Shown piece after piece: positions 53,134 to 63,252 of a DNA stretch of 64,000 nt. The DNA comes from Bacteroidaceae bacterium (lineage in GTDB: Bacteria; Bacteroidota; Bacteroidia; Bacteroidales; Bacteroidaceae), in contig JAKSJB010000006.1 of NCBI GenBank assembly GCA_024398475.1, positions 1 through 64,000 of the forward strand, read 5' to 3'. The translations under genes were made by a program, and so were the position numbers. Position 1 is the first letter of the stretch. Every line of letters begins with the position of its first letter. The notes beneath the pieces were generated by a model that saw only the letters and a list, made by a program, of their open reading frames with translations, searched no databases and was not told the DNA's origin.

Positions 53134-55758
53134 ATGGCAAAGACCAATGAGGTAACTCCAATGATGAAGCAGTTCTACGACTTGAAGGCTAAGCACCCTG
53201 ATGCTTTGATCCTTTTCCGTTGTGGAGACTTTTATGAAACCTATGCCGACGATGCTGTGGAAGCTTCGGAAATTCTAGGTATCACTCTCACTAAACGAGG
53301 GAGCGGCGCCAGCGATCAGGTTTCTTCTACGGCTATGGCTGGTTTCCCTTACCATGCTCTCGATACATATCTGCCACGACTCATACGTGCTGGTAAGCGA
53401 GTTGCGATATGCGACCAATTGGAAGATCCTAAACTGACCAAGAAACTGGTGAAGCGTGGTATCACAGAGGTGGTCACTCCGGGTGTGGCGATGAACGACA
53501 ATGTGCTCAACTGTAAGGAGAACAACTTCCTTGCTGCCATCAATTTCGGAAGAAGTGCATGCGGACTTGCCCTTCTGGACATCTCTACGGGTGAGTTCCT
53601 CGTGGCTGAAGGTACGGCTGACTATATCGAGAAACTACTTACAAACTTCAGTCCGAAGGAGGTGTTGCTGGAACGTGGCAAACACTCACAGTTCGAGGCA
53701 TCTTTCGGTACGAAGTTCTTTACATACCAACTGGACGACTGGATTTTTGCTGAGGGTACGGCACGCAAGAAACTGCTTGCCCACTTCGGGGTGAAGAACC
53801 TGAAAGGATTTGGTGTTGATTATCTCGACAGCGCAGTTGTGGCTGCCGGGGCTATTATTTTCTATCTGGAACAGACTCAACATACTCATATCAGTCATAT
53901 TCGTTCCATCGCACAAATTGAAGAAAGTCAGTATGTGCGTCTAGACCGCTTTACTATTCGTAGTCTGGAGATTCTTTCTTCCATGAACGAGGGCGGAAAG
54001 TCTCTGCTTGATGTCATAGACCGTACTGTCAGTCCGATGGGCGGACGTCTCATGCGACGTTGGCTGGTGTTCCCGCTGAAGGATATTGATGCCATCAGAA
54101 AGCGTCAGCAGGTGGTGGAACAGTTCTTCCGCGATACGGACTTCCGCGACATTATTGAAGAACAACTCTACCATATTGGCGATATTGAACGAATTGCATC
54201 GAAAATTGCTGTAGGAAGAGTAACTCCTCGCGATTTCATTCAACTTAAGACTGCTCTTCAGGCCATTCAGCCTATCCGGCAGGCTTGTCTGCAGAGCAAC
54301 GACGAAAACATACAGAGACTGGGGGCTGAACTCGACGAATGTGTGGAACTGCGCCAGCGTATCGAACATGAAATAATGCCTGATCCTCCTATGCTTGTTG
54401 CTAAGGGGGGCGTTATTGCAGAAGGTGTAAATGCTGAACTCGACGAACTGAGACGTATCGCATACTCAGGCAAGGACTATCTTCTGCAGATGCAGCAACG
54501 GGAAATTGAACTCACGGGTATTCAGAGTCTGAAGATTGGGTTCAACAATGTCTTCGGCTACTATATGGAAGTGCGCAACACATTCAGAGATATGGTTCCG
54601 AAAGAATGGATTCGAAAACAAACCCTAGTAAATGCCGAACGCTACATCACTCAGGAACTTAAGGAATATGAAGAGAAGATTCTTGGTGCCGAGGAAAAGA
54701 TTTTGTCTCTAGAATCTCAACTCTTTACCAAACTCATTGAGGACAGTACTGCTTTCATTCCTGTTATCCAGAAGAATGCTGCTGAAATTGCACGTATCGA
54801 CTGTCTTCTTTCCTTTGCACGTACCGCTGCTGAATATAAGTATGTATGTCCTGTGGTTGATGATAGTCTTATCATCGACATCAAGGGTGGACGCCATCCT
54901 GTTATCGAACGCCAGATGCCTGTAGGGGAACAGTATATTGCCAACGACCTGATGCTAGATACTGATCATCAGCAAATCATCATCATAACGGGACCTAACA
55001 TGGCAGGTAAGTCGGCTCTTCTGCGCCAAACGGCACTCATAGCGCTTCTTGCTCAGACGGGCAGTTTCGTTCCTGCCGAAAGCGCACGTATAGGTATGGT
55101 TGACAAGATCTTTACACGCGTGGGGGCAAGCGACAACATCTCCATGGGGGAATCAACCTTCATGGTTGAGATGACGGAAGCAGCAAGCATACTCAACAAC
55201 CTCTCGCCACGTTCACTTGTTCTCTTCGACGAACTCGGACGTGGAACAAGTACATACGACGGTATTTCTATAGCATGGTCCATCGTGGAACATATTCATG
55301 AGAATGGGCGCAATCCAGCCCGTACTCTCTTCGCTACTCATTATCACGAACTAAACGAGATGGAGCGTCTCTTCTCGCGTGTGAAGAATTTCAATGTCAG
55401 CGTTCACGAAGCTGACGGAAAGGTGATATTCCTGCGTAAACTTAAGCCGGGCGGCAGCGAACACTCCTTCGGTATTCATGTGGCACGAATGGCGGGTATG
55501 ATTCCCTCCGTTGTCCGTCGTGCCGAACAGGTGCTGAGTGAATTGGAAAAGAACAACAGCAGCGAGGGGGTGAGCCGACCACAGACCGATGCTATTCAGG
55601 CTACTGGAACACATCAGCTTTCATTCTTCCAACTCGATGACCCAGTTCTATGTCAGGTACGTGATGAAATCCTTAACCTCGACGTAAATAACCTCACTCC
55701 AATTGAAGCTCTGAACAAACTCAACGATATCAAGAAAATCGTAGGAGGGAGGAGTTGA
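53134..55758 (+). CDS. mutS: DNA mismatch repair protein MutS
   Basis: 874 residues, the normal length. The N-terminal mismatch-binding Phe is in [11 protein letters not shown] (FYE). The ATPase domain has Walker [28 protein letters not shown], Walker [17 protein letters not shown] and LFATHYHEL. It recognises mispairs and small loops. Its C-terminus includes the dimerisation helix-turn-helix. A terminator follows. Confidence 0.97.
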   Translation: MAKTNEVTPMMKQFYDLKAKHPDALILFRCGDFYETYADDAVEASEILGITLTKRGSGASDQVSSTAMAGFPYHALDTYLPRLIRAGKRVAICDQLEDPKLTKKLVKRGITEVVTPGVAMNDNVLNCKENNFLAAINFGRSACGLALLDISTGEFLVAEGTADYIEKLLTNFSPKEVLLERGKHSQFEASFGTKFFTYQLDDWIFAEGTARKKLLAHFGVKNLKGFGVDYLDSAVVAAGAIIFYLEQTQHTHISHIRSIAQIEESQYVRLDRFTIRSLEILSSMNEGGKSLLDVIDRTVSPMGGRLMRRWLVFPLKDIDAIRKRQQVVEQFFRDTDFRDIIEEQLYHIGDIERIASKIAVGRVTPRDFIQLKTALQAIQPIRQACLQSNDENIQRLGAELDECVELRQRIEHEIMPDPPMLVAKGGVIAEGVNAELDELRRIAYSGKDYLLQMQQREIELTGIQSLKIGFNNVFGYYMEVRNTFRDMVPKEWIRKQTLVNAERYITQELKEYEEKILGAEEKILSLESQLFTKLIEDSTAFIPVIQKNAAEIARIDCLLSFARTAAEYKYVCPVVDDSLIIDIKGGRHPVIERQMPVGEQYIANDLMLDTDHQQIIIITGPNMAGKSALLRQTALIALLAQTGSFVPAESARIGMVDKIFTRVGASDNISMGESTFMVEMTEAASILNNLSPRSLVLFDELGRGTSTYDGISIAWSIVEHIHENGRNPARTLFATHYHELNEMERLFSRVKNFNVSVHEADGKVIFLRKLKPGGSEHSFGIHVARMAGMIPSVVRRAEQVLSELEKNNSSEGVSRPQTDAIQATGTHQLSFFQLDDPVLCQVRDEILNLDVNNLTPIEALNKLNDIKKIVGGRS

Positions 55759-55803
55759 AGACAACGAGACGACTGATGCTAACCTATGGGGCAAACATAA
55801 TAA

Positions 55804-55842
55804 AAGGAAGTTACTTCACATACCGAAATAACTTCCTTTTTT
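55804..55842 (+). terminator. Intrinsic terminator after mutS
   Basis: Stem AAGGAAGTTA/TAACTTCCTT with a 15-nt loop and a run of six T, 45 bp past the mutS stop. Confidence 0.8.
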
Positions 55843-55902
55843 CTATTGACGGCAGACCTTTGACTTTTGCGTGGGCGTTTTGCTCTTCAGGGATAAGGAG
55901 TT

Positions 55903-56319
55903 TTATCTCCTTTCACCTACGATTAGGAAGACTTCATCCTTGAGGGAGTCGGGGAGTTCCACGGCACGAAGCTGAAGAGAACGTACCCACCCTGCTACTT
56001 CATAATCACGCATGGTGTAGAGTACATCACGAAATTCATCGATTTCCTCATCTGTATATTCATCGCTGGTGCGTCCACGGAAACGGTCAAGTTCTTCGTC
56101 GTTGTAGTATTCTATTTCCTTACTTACGGCAGCCAGAAGACTTTCCTTCTCGCATACTTCATGCTGTCCGCAGCATTCCATATCCTGCACCTGCTTGATG
56201 GATGGCATTTCTGAAATCTCACCGCGTTCCAATTTCTTCTTTAGTGAACGGTTGCGGAAATATCCGAGTATCATTGCCACAATACCCAAAAGAATTAATC
56301 CTGCTACTAAATATATCAT
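55903..56319 (-). CDS. Small membrane-anchored protein of unknown function
   Basis: 138 residues. One N-terminal membrane helix (MIYLVAGLILLGIVAMILGY) and a short basic linker are followed by a cysteine-containing motif (MECCGQHEVCEK, three Cys) near 48-59. An acidic cytoplasmic domain follows (YYNDEELDRFRGRTSDEYTDEEIDEFRDVLYT). The topology and acidic repeats resemble a conserved Bacteroidales hypothetical protein, but I cannot name it. It is separated from aroA by 116 bp and may be expressed alone. Confidence 0.75.
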   Translation of the reverse strand: MIYLVAGLILLGIVAMILGYFRNRSLKKKLERGEISEMPSIKQVQDMECCGQHEVCEKESLLAAVSKEIEYYNDEELDRFRGRTSDEYTDEEIDEFRDVLYTMRDYEVAGWVRSLQLRAVELPDSLKDEVFLIVGERR

Positions 56320-56435
56320 AGTTCGTAACTTGCTCTGATTTTTCAGTAGGTCAGTAGATTGGAAGTTAAAGGGAGTTAAGTAGAAGCTTGCCTACATAAC
56401 TACCGTTTCGGTCGCTGACCATTTTTCTACTTGTA

Positions 56436-57686
56436 TTATTTAATTATCATTCCGGCTTTCTTCATGTCATCCCAAAACGTAGGATAAGACTTCGTGACGA
56501 CCTCAGGATTCTCTATGTTTATTTCTCCCAACAGTATGGCACATGGTGCAAACGCCATTGCCATACGGTGGTCGTTATAGGTGGCGATGGAAATTGGTGC
56601 TGGGATAGTACTTGATTCATGCATCGTGCCATCCCACGTCATAGTATCGGAGGTTGCTGTGATGACGAATCCCATCTTCAGAAGTTCTGTCTGCAGAGCG
56701 GAAATACGGTCTGTTTCCTTTATTCTCAACGTTCTAAGTCCCGTAAATCGGAACGGTATATGCTTCATGCTGCAAGTGACAACTACTGCCTGAACGAGAT
56801 CAGGGCAAAGGGTGAAGTCGTACTCAAACGGTAATGCTTCTTCAGATTTGTCCTCACGTATCCTGATTTCATTCAACAGCAATCCGAATATTTCATGACA
56901 GACACAATCTCCCTGAACACTATCAAAATCCAATCCTGACAAATCAAATTCAACGCCACTCAGTACATTCATTTCGTACCAGAATGCTGCTGCTGACCAG
57001 TCGGGTTCAATAGAAGAGAATGTTGGCAACGGTGATACTGATGAAATGGGAAGTGTGCTAAAAGATGACGCAAGTCGGATGGACGAATTAGGATTGACGG
57101 CAAAACTACGTGCCATCATCTGAAGGGTCATACTGATATATGGCTGGGAAACGAGGTCGCCTTCGATGTTCAGTATAAGTGGATGGATGAACTTAGGGGC
57201 AATCATCAGTAAGGCCGAAATGAACTGTGAACTGATGTCGCCTCGAATGGTAAGTTCTCCGCCCTGCATTCGTGGATTACCCTTGATGCGAAGTGGCGGA
57301 TAACCTTCCTCGCCCAGATATTCTATCTCTGCTCCCAATGTTCGCAAAGCATCTACAAGTGGCGAGATTGGCCGCTGACACAAGCGTTCGGTTCCGGTAA
57401 TCGTACGCGTACCTTCGGTTACAGCCATCAACGCTGTCCCAAATCGCATGGCCGTACCTGATGCTTCTACGAAGAAATCCGTGTCAAGTGTTAGTCTGTC
57501 AGTTAGGTTCTGCATGACATGGATATCATCACAAGCGGGTTGACCAATAAACTGACGACGGATAATTTCACTTGTAGCGGTATTTCCGTAAAGACACGAC
57601 AAAACGATAGCACGATTGGCTACACTCTTTGATGGAGGCAGTTCAATCGTGCATGGTGTGAATCTTGATGGTGACTTTATTATCAT
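56436..57686 (-). CDS. aroA: 3-phosphoshikimate 1-carboxyvinyltransferase (EPSP synthase)
   Basis: 416 residues. Shikimate-3-phosphate and PEP-site segments are present: LPPSKSVANRAIVLS near the N-terminus, EASGTAMRFGTALM, RPISPLVDALRTLGAEI, RGDISSQFISALLM, and the C-terminal LRIKETDRISALQTEL and TYNDHRMAMAFA. It makes EPSP in aromatic amino-acid synthesis. The first two blocks depart from the E. coli sequence (SKSVANRA; SGTAMR), typical of Bacteroidota. Its start overlaps the purA stop (ATGA). Confidence 0.93.
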   Translation of the reverse strand: MIIKSPSRFTPCTIELPPSKSVANRAIVLSCLYGNTATSEIIRRQFIGQPACDDIHVMQNLTDRLTLDTDFFVEASGTAMRFGTALMAVTEGTRTITGTERLCQRPISPLVDALRTLGAEIEYLGEEGYPPLRIKGNPRMQGGELTIRGDISSQFISALLMIAPKFIHPLILNIEGDLVSQPYISMTLQMMARSFAVNPNSSIRLASSFSTLPISSVSPLPTFSSIEPDWSAAAFWYEMNVLSGVEFDLSGLDFDSVQGDCVCHEIFGLLLNEIRIREDKSEEALPFEYDFTLCPDLVQAVVVTCSMKHIPFRFTGLRTLRIKETDRISALQTELLKMGFVITATSDTMTWDGTMHESSTIPAPISIATYNDHRMAMAFAPCAILLGEINIENPEVVTKSYPTFWDDMKKAGMIIK

Positions 57687-58945
57687 CTTTCAATTGTCTG
57701 TTCGCGGTCAGGACCTACTGAGACAATAGCGATAGGAGTCTCTAACTGTTCTTCAAGGAAGGCGATGTAATCCTTGAATGCCTTAGGGAACTCTGCCTCT
57801 GATGTGACCTTTGTGAGATCCTGATTCCATCCTGGCATCTCTACATATACTGGTTCGATACCTTCATTGATGTCGTATGGGAAAAAGTCGATTACGTTGC
57901 CGTTCTGCTTGTATGCAACACATGCCTTGATTGTCTCAAAACTGTCGAGCACATCGCTCTTCATCATGATGAGTTTTGTTACTCCATTGACCATAATGGC
58001 ATACTTAAGAGCTACGAGATCTATCCATCCGCAACGACGTTCACGACCTGTTACTGCTCCGTATTCGTGACCAATGGCACGAATCTTGTCACCTGTCTCA
58101 TCAAAGAGTTCTGTAGGGAACGGACCGGCACCTACACGTGTGCAGTATGCCTTGATGATACCGAATACATCACCTATCTTGTTTGGACCGAGACCGAGTC
58201 CTGTACATGCTCCGGCACAGATGGTGTTGCTTGATGTAACAAATGGATATGAACCAAAGTCTACATCGAGCATAGTACCCTGAGCTCCTTCACAAAGCAT
58301 TGTCTTACCTTGCTTGAGAAGGTTGTTTACTTCATGTTCGCTGTCAACCAATGGGAACTGTTTCATATATTCAATTCCTTCCATCCAATGGCGTTCTACT
58401 TCCGTAATGTCGTAGTCGGTATAATTGAGAGCACGAAGCATTTCTTCATGACGTGCCTTGTGGGCAGCATATTTTTCTTCAAAGTTTTCAAGAATATCAC
58501 CTACACGGAGTCCGTTACGGCTGATTTTGTCTGTGTAAGTAGGACCAATACCTTTTCCTGTTGTGCCCACCTTGTTCTTTCCCTTTGCTGCTTCATAGGC
58601 TGCATCAAGCAAACGGTGAGTTGGCATGATGAGATGAGCCTTCTTGGAAATATGAAGACGGCTCTTAAGTTCGTGACCGGACTTTTCCAAATCCTTTGCC
58701 TCATCCATAAAGAGATCTGGAGCAAGAACTACACCATTACCTATGATATTCACCTTATCGCCCTGGAATATACCGGAAGGTATGGAACGAAGTACATACT
58801 TCTGACCTTCGAACTCAAGTGTGTGACCTGCATTTGGTCCACCCTGAAAACGTGCTACTACATCGTAGCGAGGTGTGAGCACATCCACTACCTTGCCTTT
58901 TCCTTCGTCTCCCCATTGGAGACCTAACAATACATCTACTTTCAT
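57683..58945 (-). CDS. purA: Adenylosuccinate synthase
   Basis: 420 residues. The GTP-binding P-loop-like GLQWGDEGKGKVVD starts the protein. Other conserved blocks are GPNAGHTL, GTTGKGIGPTY, EGAQGTMLDVDFGSYPFVTSSN, GAVTGRERRCGWIDL and VGPDREQTI. It converts IMP and aspartate to adenylosuccinate. It overlaps the fur-like gene by 4 bp and aroA by 4 bp. Confidence 0.96.
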   Translation of the reverse strand: MKVDVLLGLQWGDEGKGKVVDVLTPRYDVVARFQGGPNAGHTLEFEGQKYVLRSIPSGIFQGDKVNIIGNGVVLAPDLFMDEAKDLEKSGHELKSRLHISKKAHLIMPTHRLLDAAYEAAKGKNKVGTTGKGIGPTYTDKISRNGLRVGDILENFEEKYAAHKARHEEMLRALNYTDYDITEVERHWMEGIEYMKQFPLVDSEHEVNNLLKQGKTMLCEGAQGTMLDVDFGSYPFVTSSNTICAGACTGLGLGPNKIGDVFGIIKAYCTRVGAGPFPTELFDETGDKIRAIGHEYGAVTGRERRCGWIDLVALKYAIMVNGVTKLIMMKSDVLDSFETIKACVAYKQNGNVIDFFPYDINEGIEPVYVEMPGWNQDLTKVTSEAEFPKAFKDYIAFLEEQLETPIAIVSVGPDREQTIER

Positions 58946-59433
58946 TTTTTTGTATTTTTTATGTTGAGTTTTTTCTTTTCTCTTGCTTGTCTTGCCCTAC
59001 ATTTTGAACATATACCATAAACGATGACTGAACAGTTTGTAGAATGGAACTTGAGGAACTTCCGTTTCAATATGGAATCACTCAATTCGCTGTCAAGAAA
59101 TATGGTGGAACTCCCACATACCGTACACAGCAACTGGTGATGGGTATTGTTCTGATAACAAACTTCATACTTTACCAAACCTGGTGTCGGATGCTTGACT
59201 ACAAGACCTATTTTCACGAACAGTTCCAGATTGTTATATACTGTTACCCTACTTATCATCATTTTCTTGGCTACGTGTTCCTGAAGTGTATCTACCGTAA
59301 ACTGTCCCGTAATGGAATATGCTGCATCCAGCAACGCATACCTTTCTGGAGTCTTGCGGCAATGCTTGGTGAGAATGTACTGAGTAAGTACTTCTCTCGC
59401 TGCCTTCATTCGTTCTTCACTGGCTTTAGTCAT
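58942..59433 (-). CDS. Fur-family transcriptional regulator
   Basis: 163 residues. N-terminal winged helix (RYALLDAAYSITGQFTVDTLQEHV...RVTVYNNLELFVKIGLV) with the DNA-recognition helix VTVYNNLE. The dimerisation domain has metal ligands (NTHHQLLCTVCGSS, two Cys; CSKCRARQ, two Cys), so a structural zinc site is expected. Whether it senses iron, zinc, manganese or peroxide is not clear. It sits inside the DPP III-AlkD-purA-aroA operon, an unusual place for such a regulator. Confidence 0.88.
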   Translation of the reverse strand: MTKASEERMKAAREVLTQYILTKHCRKTPERYALLDAAYSITGQFTVDTLQEHVAKKMMISRVTVYNNLELFVKIGLVVKHPTPGLVKYEVCYQNNTHHQLLCTVCGSSTIFLDSELSDSILKRKFLKFHSTNCSVIVYGICSKCRARQAREKKKLNIKNTKK

Positions 59434-59989
59434 CTTTTGTTTCTCCGTTTTCCAAGTTGTATATCATATTGCTTGCCAGTCGTCTTATCGCTATTGTTGA
59501 TTCTTCTGCTTCAAGCAAAGCATCTAACTGATCCCGAAGTTCATATAGCGAACGTTCATTTAGAGTTGAGCGACGCATCAGATGGCTGATAATACTCAAG
59601 CCTGTGACTTGCTTTATCTCTTCATCAGATGCTAACCATTGAAATGCCTTGACAGACGCACATTTCATATTCTGAAACAGGTTCAAGGCTGTTATCTGTG
59701 CCAGTTCAACAGTATGCAATGACTCCATCCACAAATCTGCAAAATCTTCGTCAAAGAGTTCTGCTGGCTGAATCAATGTTGCCATTATCCTGCATTCACG
59801 AACCGACTCTTTCCATAAAGCCTGTGCCAGTTCATGATTCTTTCCGTATTCCTCGGCCAAATCATGCAATCGTGGTAGTTCCACACCAAAATTAACCCTG
59901 TAATCAGCCGATGAACGCATTGCGGCAGATGCCACACCATTCATGCTGGCACGAAGGTCTTTCTTGATTTGGAGTATCAGATTATTCAT
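59426..59989 (-). CDS. DNA alkylation repair-like HEAT protein (AlkD family)
   Basis: 187 residues of alpha-helical HEAT-like repeats. YRVNFGVELPRLHDLAEEYGKNHELAQALWKESVRECRIMATLI matches the AlkD pattern (G...P.LR.LA...; LW....E.R..A). It is shorter than AlkD (about 230). The catalytic aspartate region of AlkD is not identified, so glycosylase activity is uncertain. It overlaps both neighbours by 8 bp. Confidence 0.7.
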   Translation of the reverse strand: MNNLILQIKKDLRASMNGVASAAMRSSADYRVNFGVELPRLHDLAEEYGKNHELAQALWKESVRECRIMATLIQPAELFDEDFADLWMESLHTVELAQITALNLFQNMKCASVKAFQWLASDEEIKQVTGLSIISHLMRRSTLNERSLYELRDQLDALLEAEESTIAIRRLASNMIYNLENGETKDD

Positions 59990-62015
59990 TGATTAATGGC
60001 AATGTTCTGTAAGCATGACTGTATCGAAGCATCTGGTCGGCATAAGTTTCCGTATAGTCAATCTTCACGTCGGTAATTTTACCATCCTTATCAAATACCG
60101 GAGTATATACTGGATTAATAAATCCTTTGTATGGAGCAAGATTCAACTTATTGTATCTTTCAAGGACTTCCTTATGGAGAGCAGAATCTATCTTGACTCC
60201 ATAAGTTTCAACCAATTTCTGTGCTCCAAGAAAATCTCCTTCACTCTTCACACGCTGAATTTCTGCAAGAAGTTTTCCAAACAACTGACGCAGTTTCTCG
60301 TAATCATTAATCTTTACGAAAGTCTTGCCATCCTTCTTGACCAATTCCACTACTTTGTCAGCCTTTCCCTTTTCATAGCACCAATGTGCGATAAGAGCAC
60401 GGTTGCGCATGTGGGCTTCTTCTATATTGTTGCCCAGATTGATGCGTACTAACTGAGTCATCAATCCATTCATCATATAACTGTAGTACTGTGCTTTATA
60501 AGCATCTGCATCTGGAATTAATCCCAATTCCACTAACTTTGGATCTGCTACATAGTATAAGCCAAACAAATCAGCACGTGCCTCTTCTATTGTGGAACCG
60601 TATGCTTTCAAACTGTCCCCGTCAACACCAGGAAGAAGTTTGCCTGAACCATGACCTAGACATTCGTGAAGATCGGTGTGGAGGTCGTCAGTAATGTCTG
60701 CATACTTGTTCAGCATGTTGATATCTTCCTGAGAATAACAGAATTCATTTCTCATACCACTGCCCGCTGCCTTGTTGTAGGCATCTGTAAGATTTCCGAT
60801 AGTAACGGATTTGCTACCATGTTCCTTACGGACCCAATCGCTGTTAGGTAGGTTTATTCCTATTGCTGTGGAAGGGAAAAGATCACCTCCAAGAATGGCG
60901 GCATTGATTACCTTTGCAGAAATTCCCTTTACGTTTTCTTTCTTGAATCGACTGTCAACAGGTGAATTATCTTCAAACCACTGAGCATTTTTCGAAAGAG
61001 TTTCAGTACGTTTTGTTGCTTCTACATCCTTGAAATTGACAATGGCTTCCCAAGAACATTTCAATCCAAGTGGGTCACCATAACACTCTATGAATCCATT
61101 GGTAAAATCAACCAACGGTTTTGTGTTCTCTACCCAAAGAATACTGTATTCATCAAATGTATGTAGATTACCGGTTCTATAATATTCAACCAATTTGTCA
61201 ATCACACTCTTCTGCAGTTCATCTTCAGCATAATCACGCGCCTTCAACAGGTATTCTACAATTTTTGTTATTGCCTGACCATACAATCCATCTGACACCC
61301 AACGCTTTTCTACGATATTTCCATCTGAATCCTTTACCAATCGGCTGTTCATACCGAACATCACAGGATGTTCTGGGTCTCCCTTGGCTTTCTCCGCCAG
61401 ATAAAAGTCTTCTGCTTCCTTCTGAGTTACTCCTTGATAATAGTTGCAGGCAGACGTTGCTATCAAGTCTTCACCTTCAGCCAGATTTACACGTTTAGCC
61501 ATAATGTCCGGATTGAAAATAACCGGACAGATTTCATCAATATCAATTGAAACCTTTTCTTTTGCATCTACTTTAGCCCATGCATCACGCAACCATTCTT
61601 CTGAAAAGCCTGGAACAAACTTCTCACAGCCATAATGATGATGGATGCCATTGGAGAACCATACACGCTTGAGATATATTTCCATTGCCTTGAAATCTTC
61701 TGATTCATGATCAACGGCATCGTTTGTATAGATTGACTCCAGTATGTAACGGATTCTTAAGTTATAACGACCATTCTGATCATATAGAATATCACGTCCA
61801 TATAAAGCAGCTTCACTTAGATAATAGATGAATGTTTTCTGCTTCAATGTAAGATTTTCAAAACCTTCAACCTTATATCGCAGCATCTGTAAATCAGCAA
61901 AACGCTCATTTGAATATTCAAAACCATCAGTTTGCTGATCATTACTATCTACCGGACCTTTACATCCAACCAAAGCCATTGCTGATACGACCATTGTAAA
62001 CGCAATTCTTTTCAT
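59982..62015 (-). CDS. Dipeptidyl-peptidase III (M49), lipoprotein
   Basis: 677 residues. The signal peptide ends at a lipobox (ALVGC, Cys18). The M49 zinc site is HECLGH (450-455), with the third ligand in EEARAD (477-482). These positions are within two residues of those I recall for the structurally studied Bacteroides thetaiotaomicron enzyme. It removes dipeptides from the N-termini of peptides. It is first in a five-gene operon whose members all overlap (AlkD-like, Fur, purA, aroA). Confidence 0.93.
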   Translation of the reverse strand: MKRIAFTMVVSAMALVGCKGPVDSNDQQTDGFEYSNERFADLQMLRYKVEGFENLTLKQKTFIYYLSEAALYGRDILYDQNGRYNLRIRYILESIYTNDAVDHESEDFKAMEIYLKRVWFSNGIHHHYGCEKFVPGFSEEWLRDAWAKVDAKEKVSIDIDEICPVIFNPDIMAKRVNLAEGEDLIATSACNYYQGVTQKEAEDFYLAEKAKGDPEHPVMFGMNSRLVKDSDGNIVEKRWVSDGLYGQAITKIVEYLLKARDYAEDELQKSVIDKLVEYYRTGNLHTFDEYSILWVENTKPLVDFTNGFIECYGDPLGLKCSWEAIVNFKDVEATKRTETLSKNAQWFEDNSPVDSRFKKENVKGISAKVINAAILGGDLFPSTAIGINLPNSDWVRKEHGSKSVTIGNLTDAYNKAAGSGMRNEFCYSQEDINMLNKYADITDDLHTDLHECLGHGSGKLLPGVDGDSLKAYGSTIEEARADLFGLYYVADPKLVELGLIPDADAYKAQYYSYMMNGLMTQLVRINLGNNIEEAHMRNRALIAHWCYEKGKADKVVELVKKDGKTFVKINDYEKLRQLFGKLLAEIQRVKSEGDFLGAQKLVETYGVKIDSALHKEVLERYNKLNLAPYKGFINPVYTPVFDKDGKITDVKIDYTETYADQMLRYSHAYRTLPLINE

Positions 62016-62366
62016 TTATACAACAATTATTTATATTCAATGTGCAAAGATAATAAAAATAGTTGTAACTTACGAAAATATATTCAAAATTACTATTATC
62101 TGCAAAGACACTCTCTTTTTTCGTAATAGCTGAATATTACCATTATACAATTGCAGCATCATGATATACCGTTTGTGACACCATGATGAAACGGAAACTT
62201 ATTCTTCCATAAGAATAAAAATACTATTCTATAACACAGAAAGTTTCTCTGTGACAAGACATGTTATTGCCTGCCACAAAGAAACTTACATAATCTATAA
62301 TTTTTTTATCTCAATAACACCATCACATCTGCAAAATGGATGGAAATTATGCGAAAAATGAAAATT
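62016..62366. other. Intergenic region between nagB and the DPP III gene
   Basis: 351 bp, AT-rich, without a gene. It contains the DPP III promoter (62045-62052) and an inverted repeat AAGTTTCTCTGTG/CACAAAGAAACTT (62241-62253 and 62275-62287, one mismatch) that may end the nagB transcript. Confidence 0.65.
62045..62052 (-). promoter_or_regulatory. Promoter of the DPP III-aroA operon
   Basis: TATCTTTG on the minus strand, 29 bp upstream of the DPP III start. Confidence 0.55.
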
Positions 62367-63185
62367 CTAGAACATATTAATGTATGTATCCAAAAGACCT
62401 TCAATCCGCTGCTTGTCCTTGAAATACTTGTATGTAGAAACATTGATGTCTGCACATGCATCCTCGTCACATACAATATTTCCATGCTCATGCAACTGCA
62501 ATGCACTAACTGTCCACATGTGGTTTACACCACCTTCAATTGCATGCTTCAGGGCACGTGATTTTGTATGACCATTGCAAAGGATTATTACTTCACGTGC
62601 AGCCATAACTGTTCCGACACCAACAGTAAGAGCCTGTTTTGGTACCTGATTGACATCATTGTCAAAGAAACGGCAGTTTGCCTGAATAGTATTGGTTGTC
62701 AATGTCTTGATACGAGTCTTACTTGTCATACTTGAACCTGGTTCATTGAATGCAATATGACCGTCAGGACCTATACCACCCATAAAGAGATCAATACCTC
62801 CTGCTTCTACTATCATTTCCTCATAATGAGCACACTCAGCAAGAAGATCAGGGGCATTACCATTAAGAATGTGAACATTCTTTGGATCAATATCAATATG
62901 ATTGAAGAAGTTGTTCCACATAAATGAATGGTAACTTTCCGGATGTGATTCTGGAAGTCCAACATATTCATCCATATTGAATGTAATCACATTCTTGAAT
63001 GAAATTATTCCTTTTTTATTTAGATTTATAAGTTCCTTGTACAGTCCTAACGGAGAGGAACCTGTAGGACAGCCCAGAACAAATTTGTGGTCAGGAGTTG
63101 GATTGAAATCAAGAATTTTCTTTGCAACAAAATGTGCAGCCCACTTTGATAACGACTCGTAGTCGTTTGTAATAATTACTCTCAT
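62367..63185 (-). CDS. nagB: Glucosamine-6-phosphate deaminase
   Basis: 272 residues, the normal single-domain size. Motifs: LGCPTGSSPLGLYKEL (phosphate loop), FNMDEYVGL with the catalytic Asp, GGIGPDGHIAFNEPGSS with the catalytic His, and VGVGTVMAAREVIIL. It converts glucosamine 6-phosphate to fructose 6-phosphate and ammonia in amino-sugar use. Confidence 0.94.
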   Translation of the reverse strand: MRVIITNDYESLSKWAAHFVAKKILDFNPTPDHKFVLGCPTGSSPLGLYKELINLNKKGIISFKNVITFNMDEYVGLPESHPESYHSFMWNNFFNHIDIDPKNVHILNGNAPDLLAECAHYEEMIVEAGGIDLFMGGIGPDGHIAFNEPGSSMTSKTRIKTLTTNTIQANCRFFDNDVNQVPKQALTVGVGTVMAAREVIILCNGHTKSRALKHAIEGGVNHMWTVSALQLHEHGNIVCDEDACADINVSTYKYFKDKQRIEGLLDTYINMF

Positions 63186-63252
63186 AATAGTACTATAATT
63201 ATAGATGAATAATACTTAATTTTCTATATCTCTTTTTGTCAATATACGAACT

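Noticed and set aside
55755..55943. 62-codon frame after mutS
   Set aside because: It runs through the mutS terminator and overlaps the end of the convergent membrane-protein gene; no coding character.
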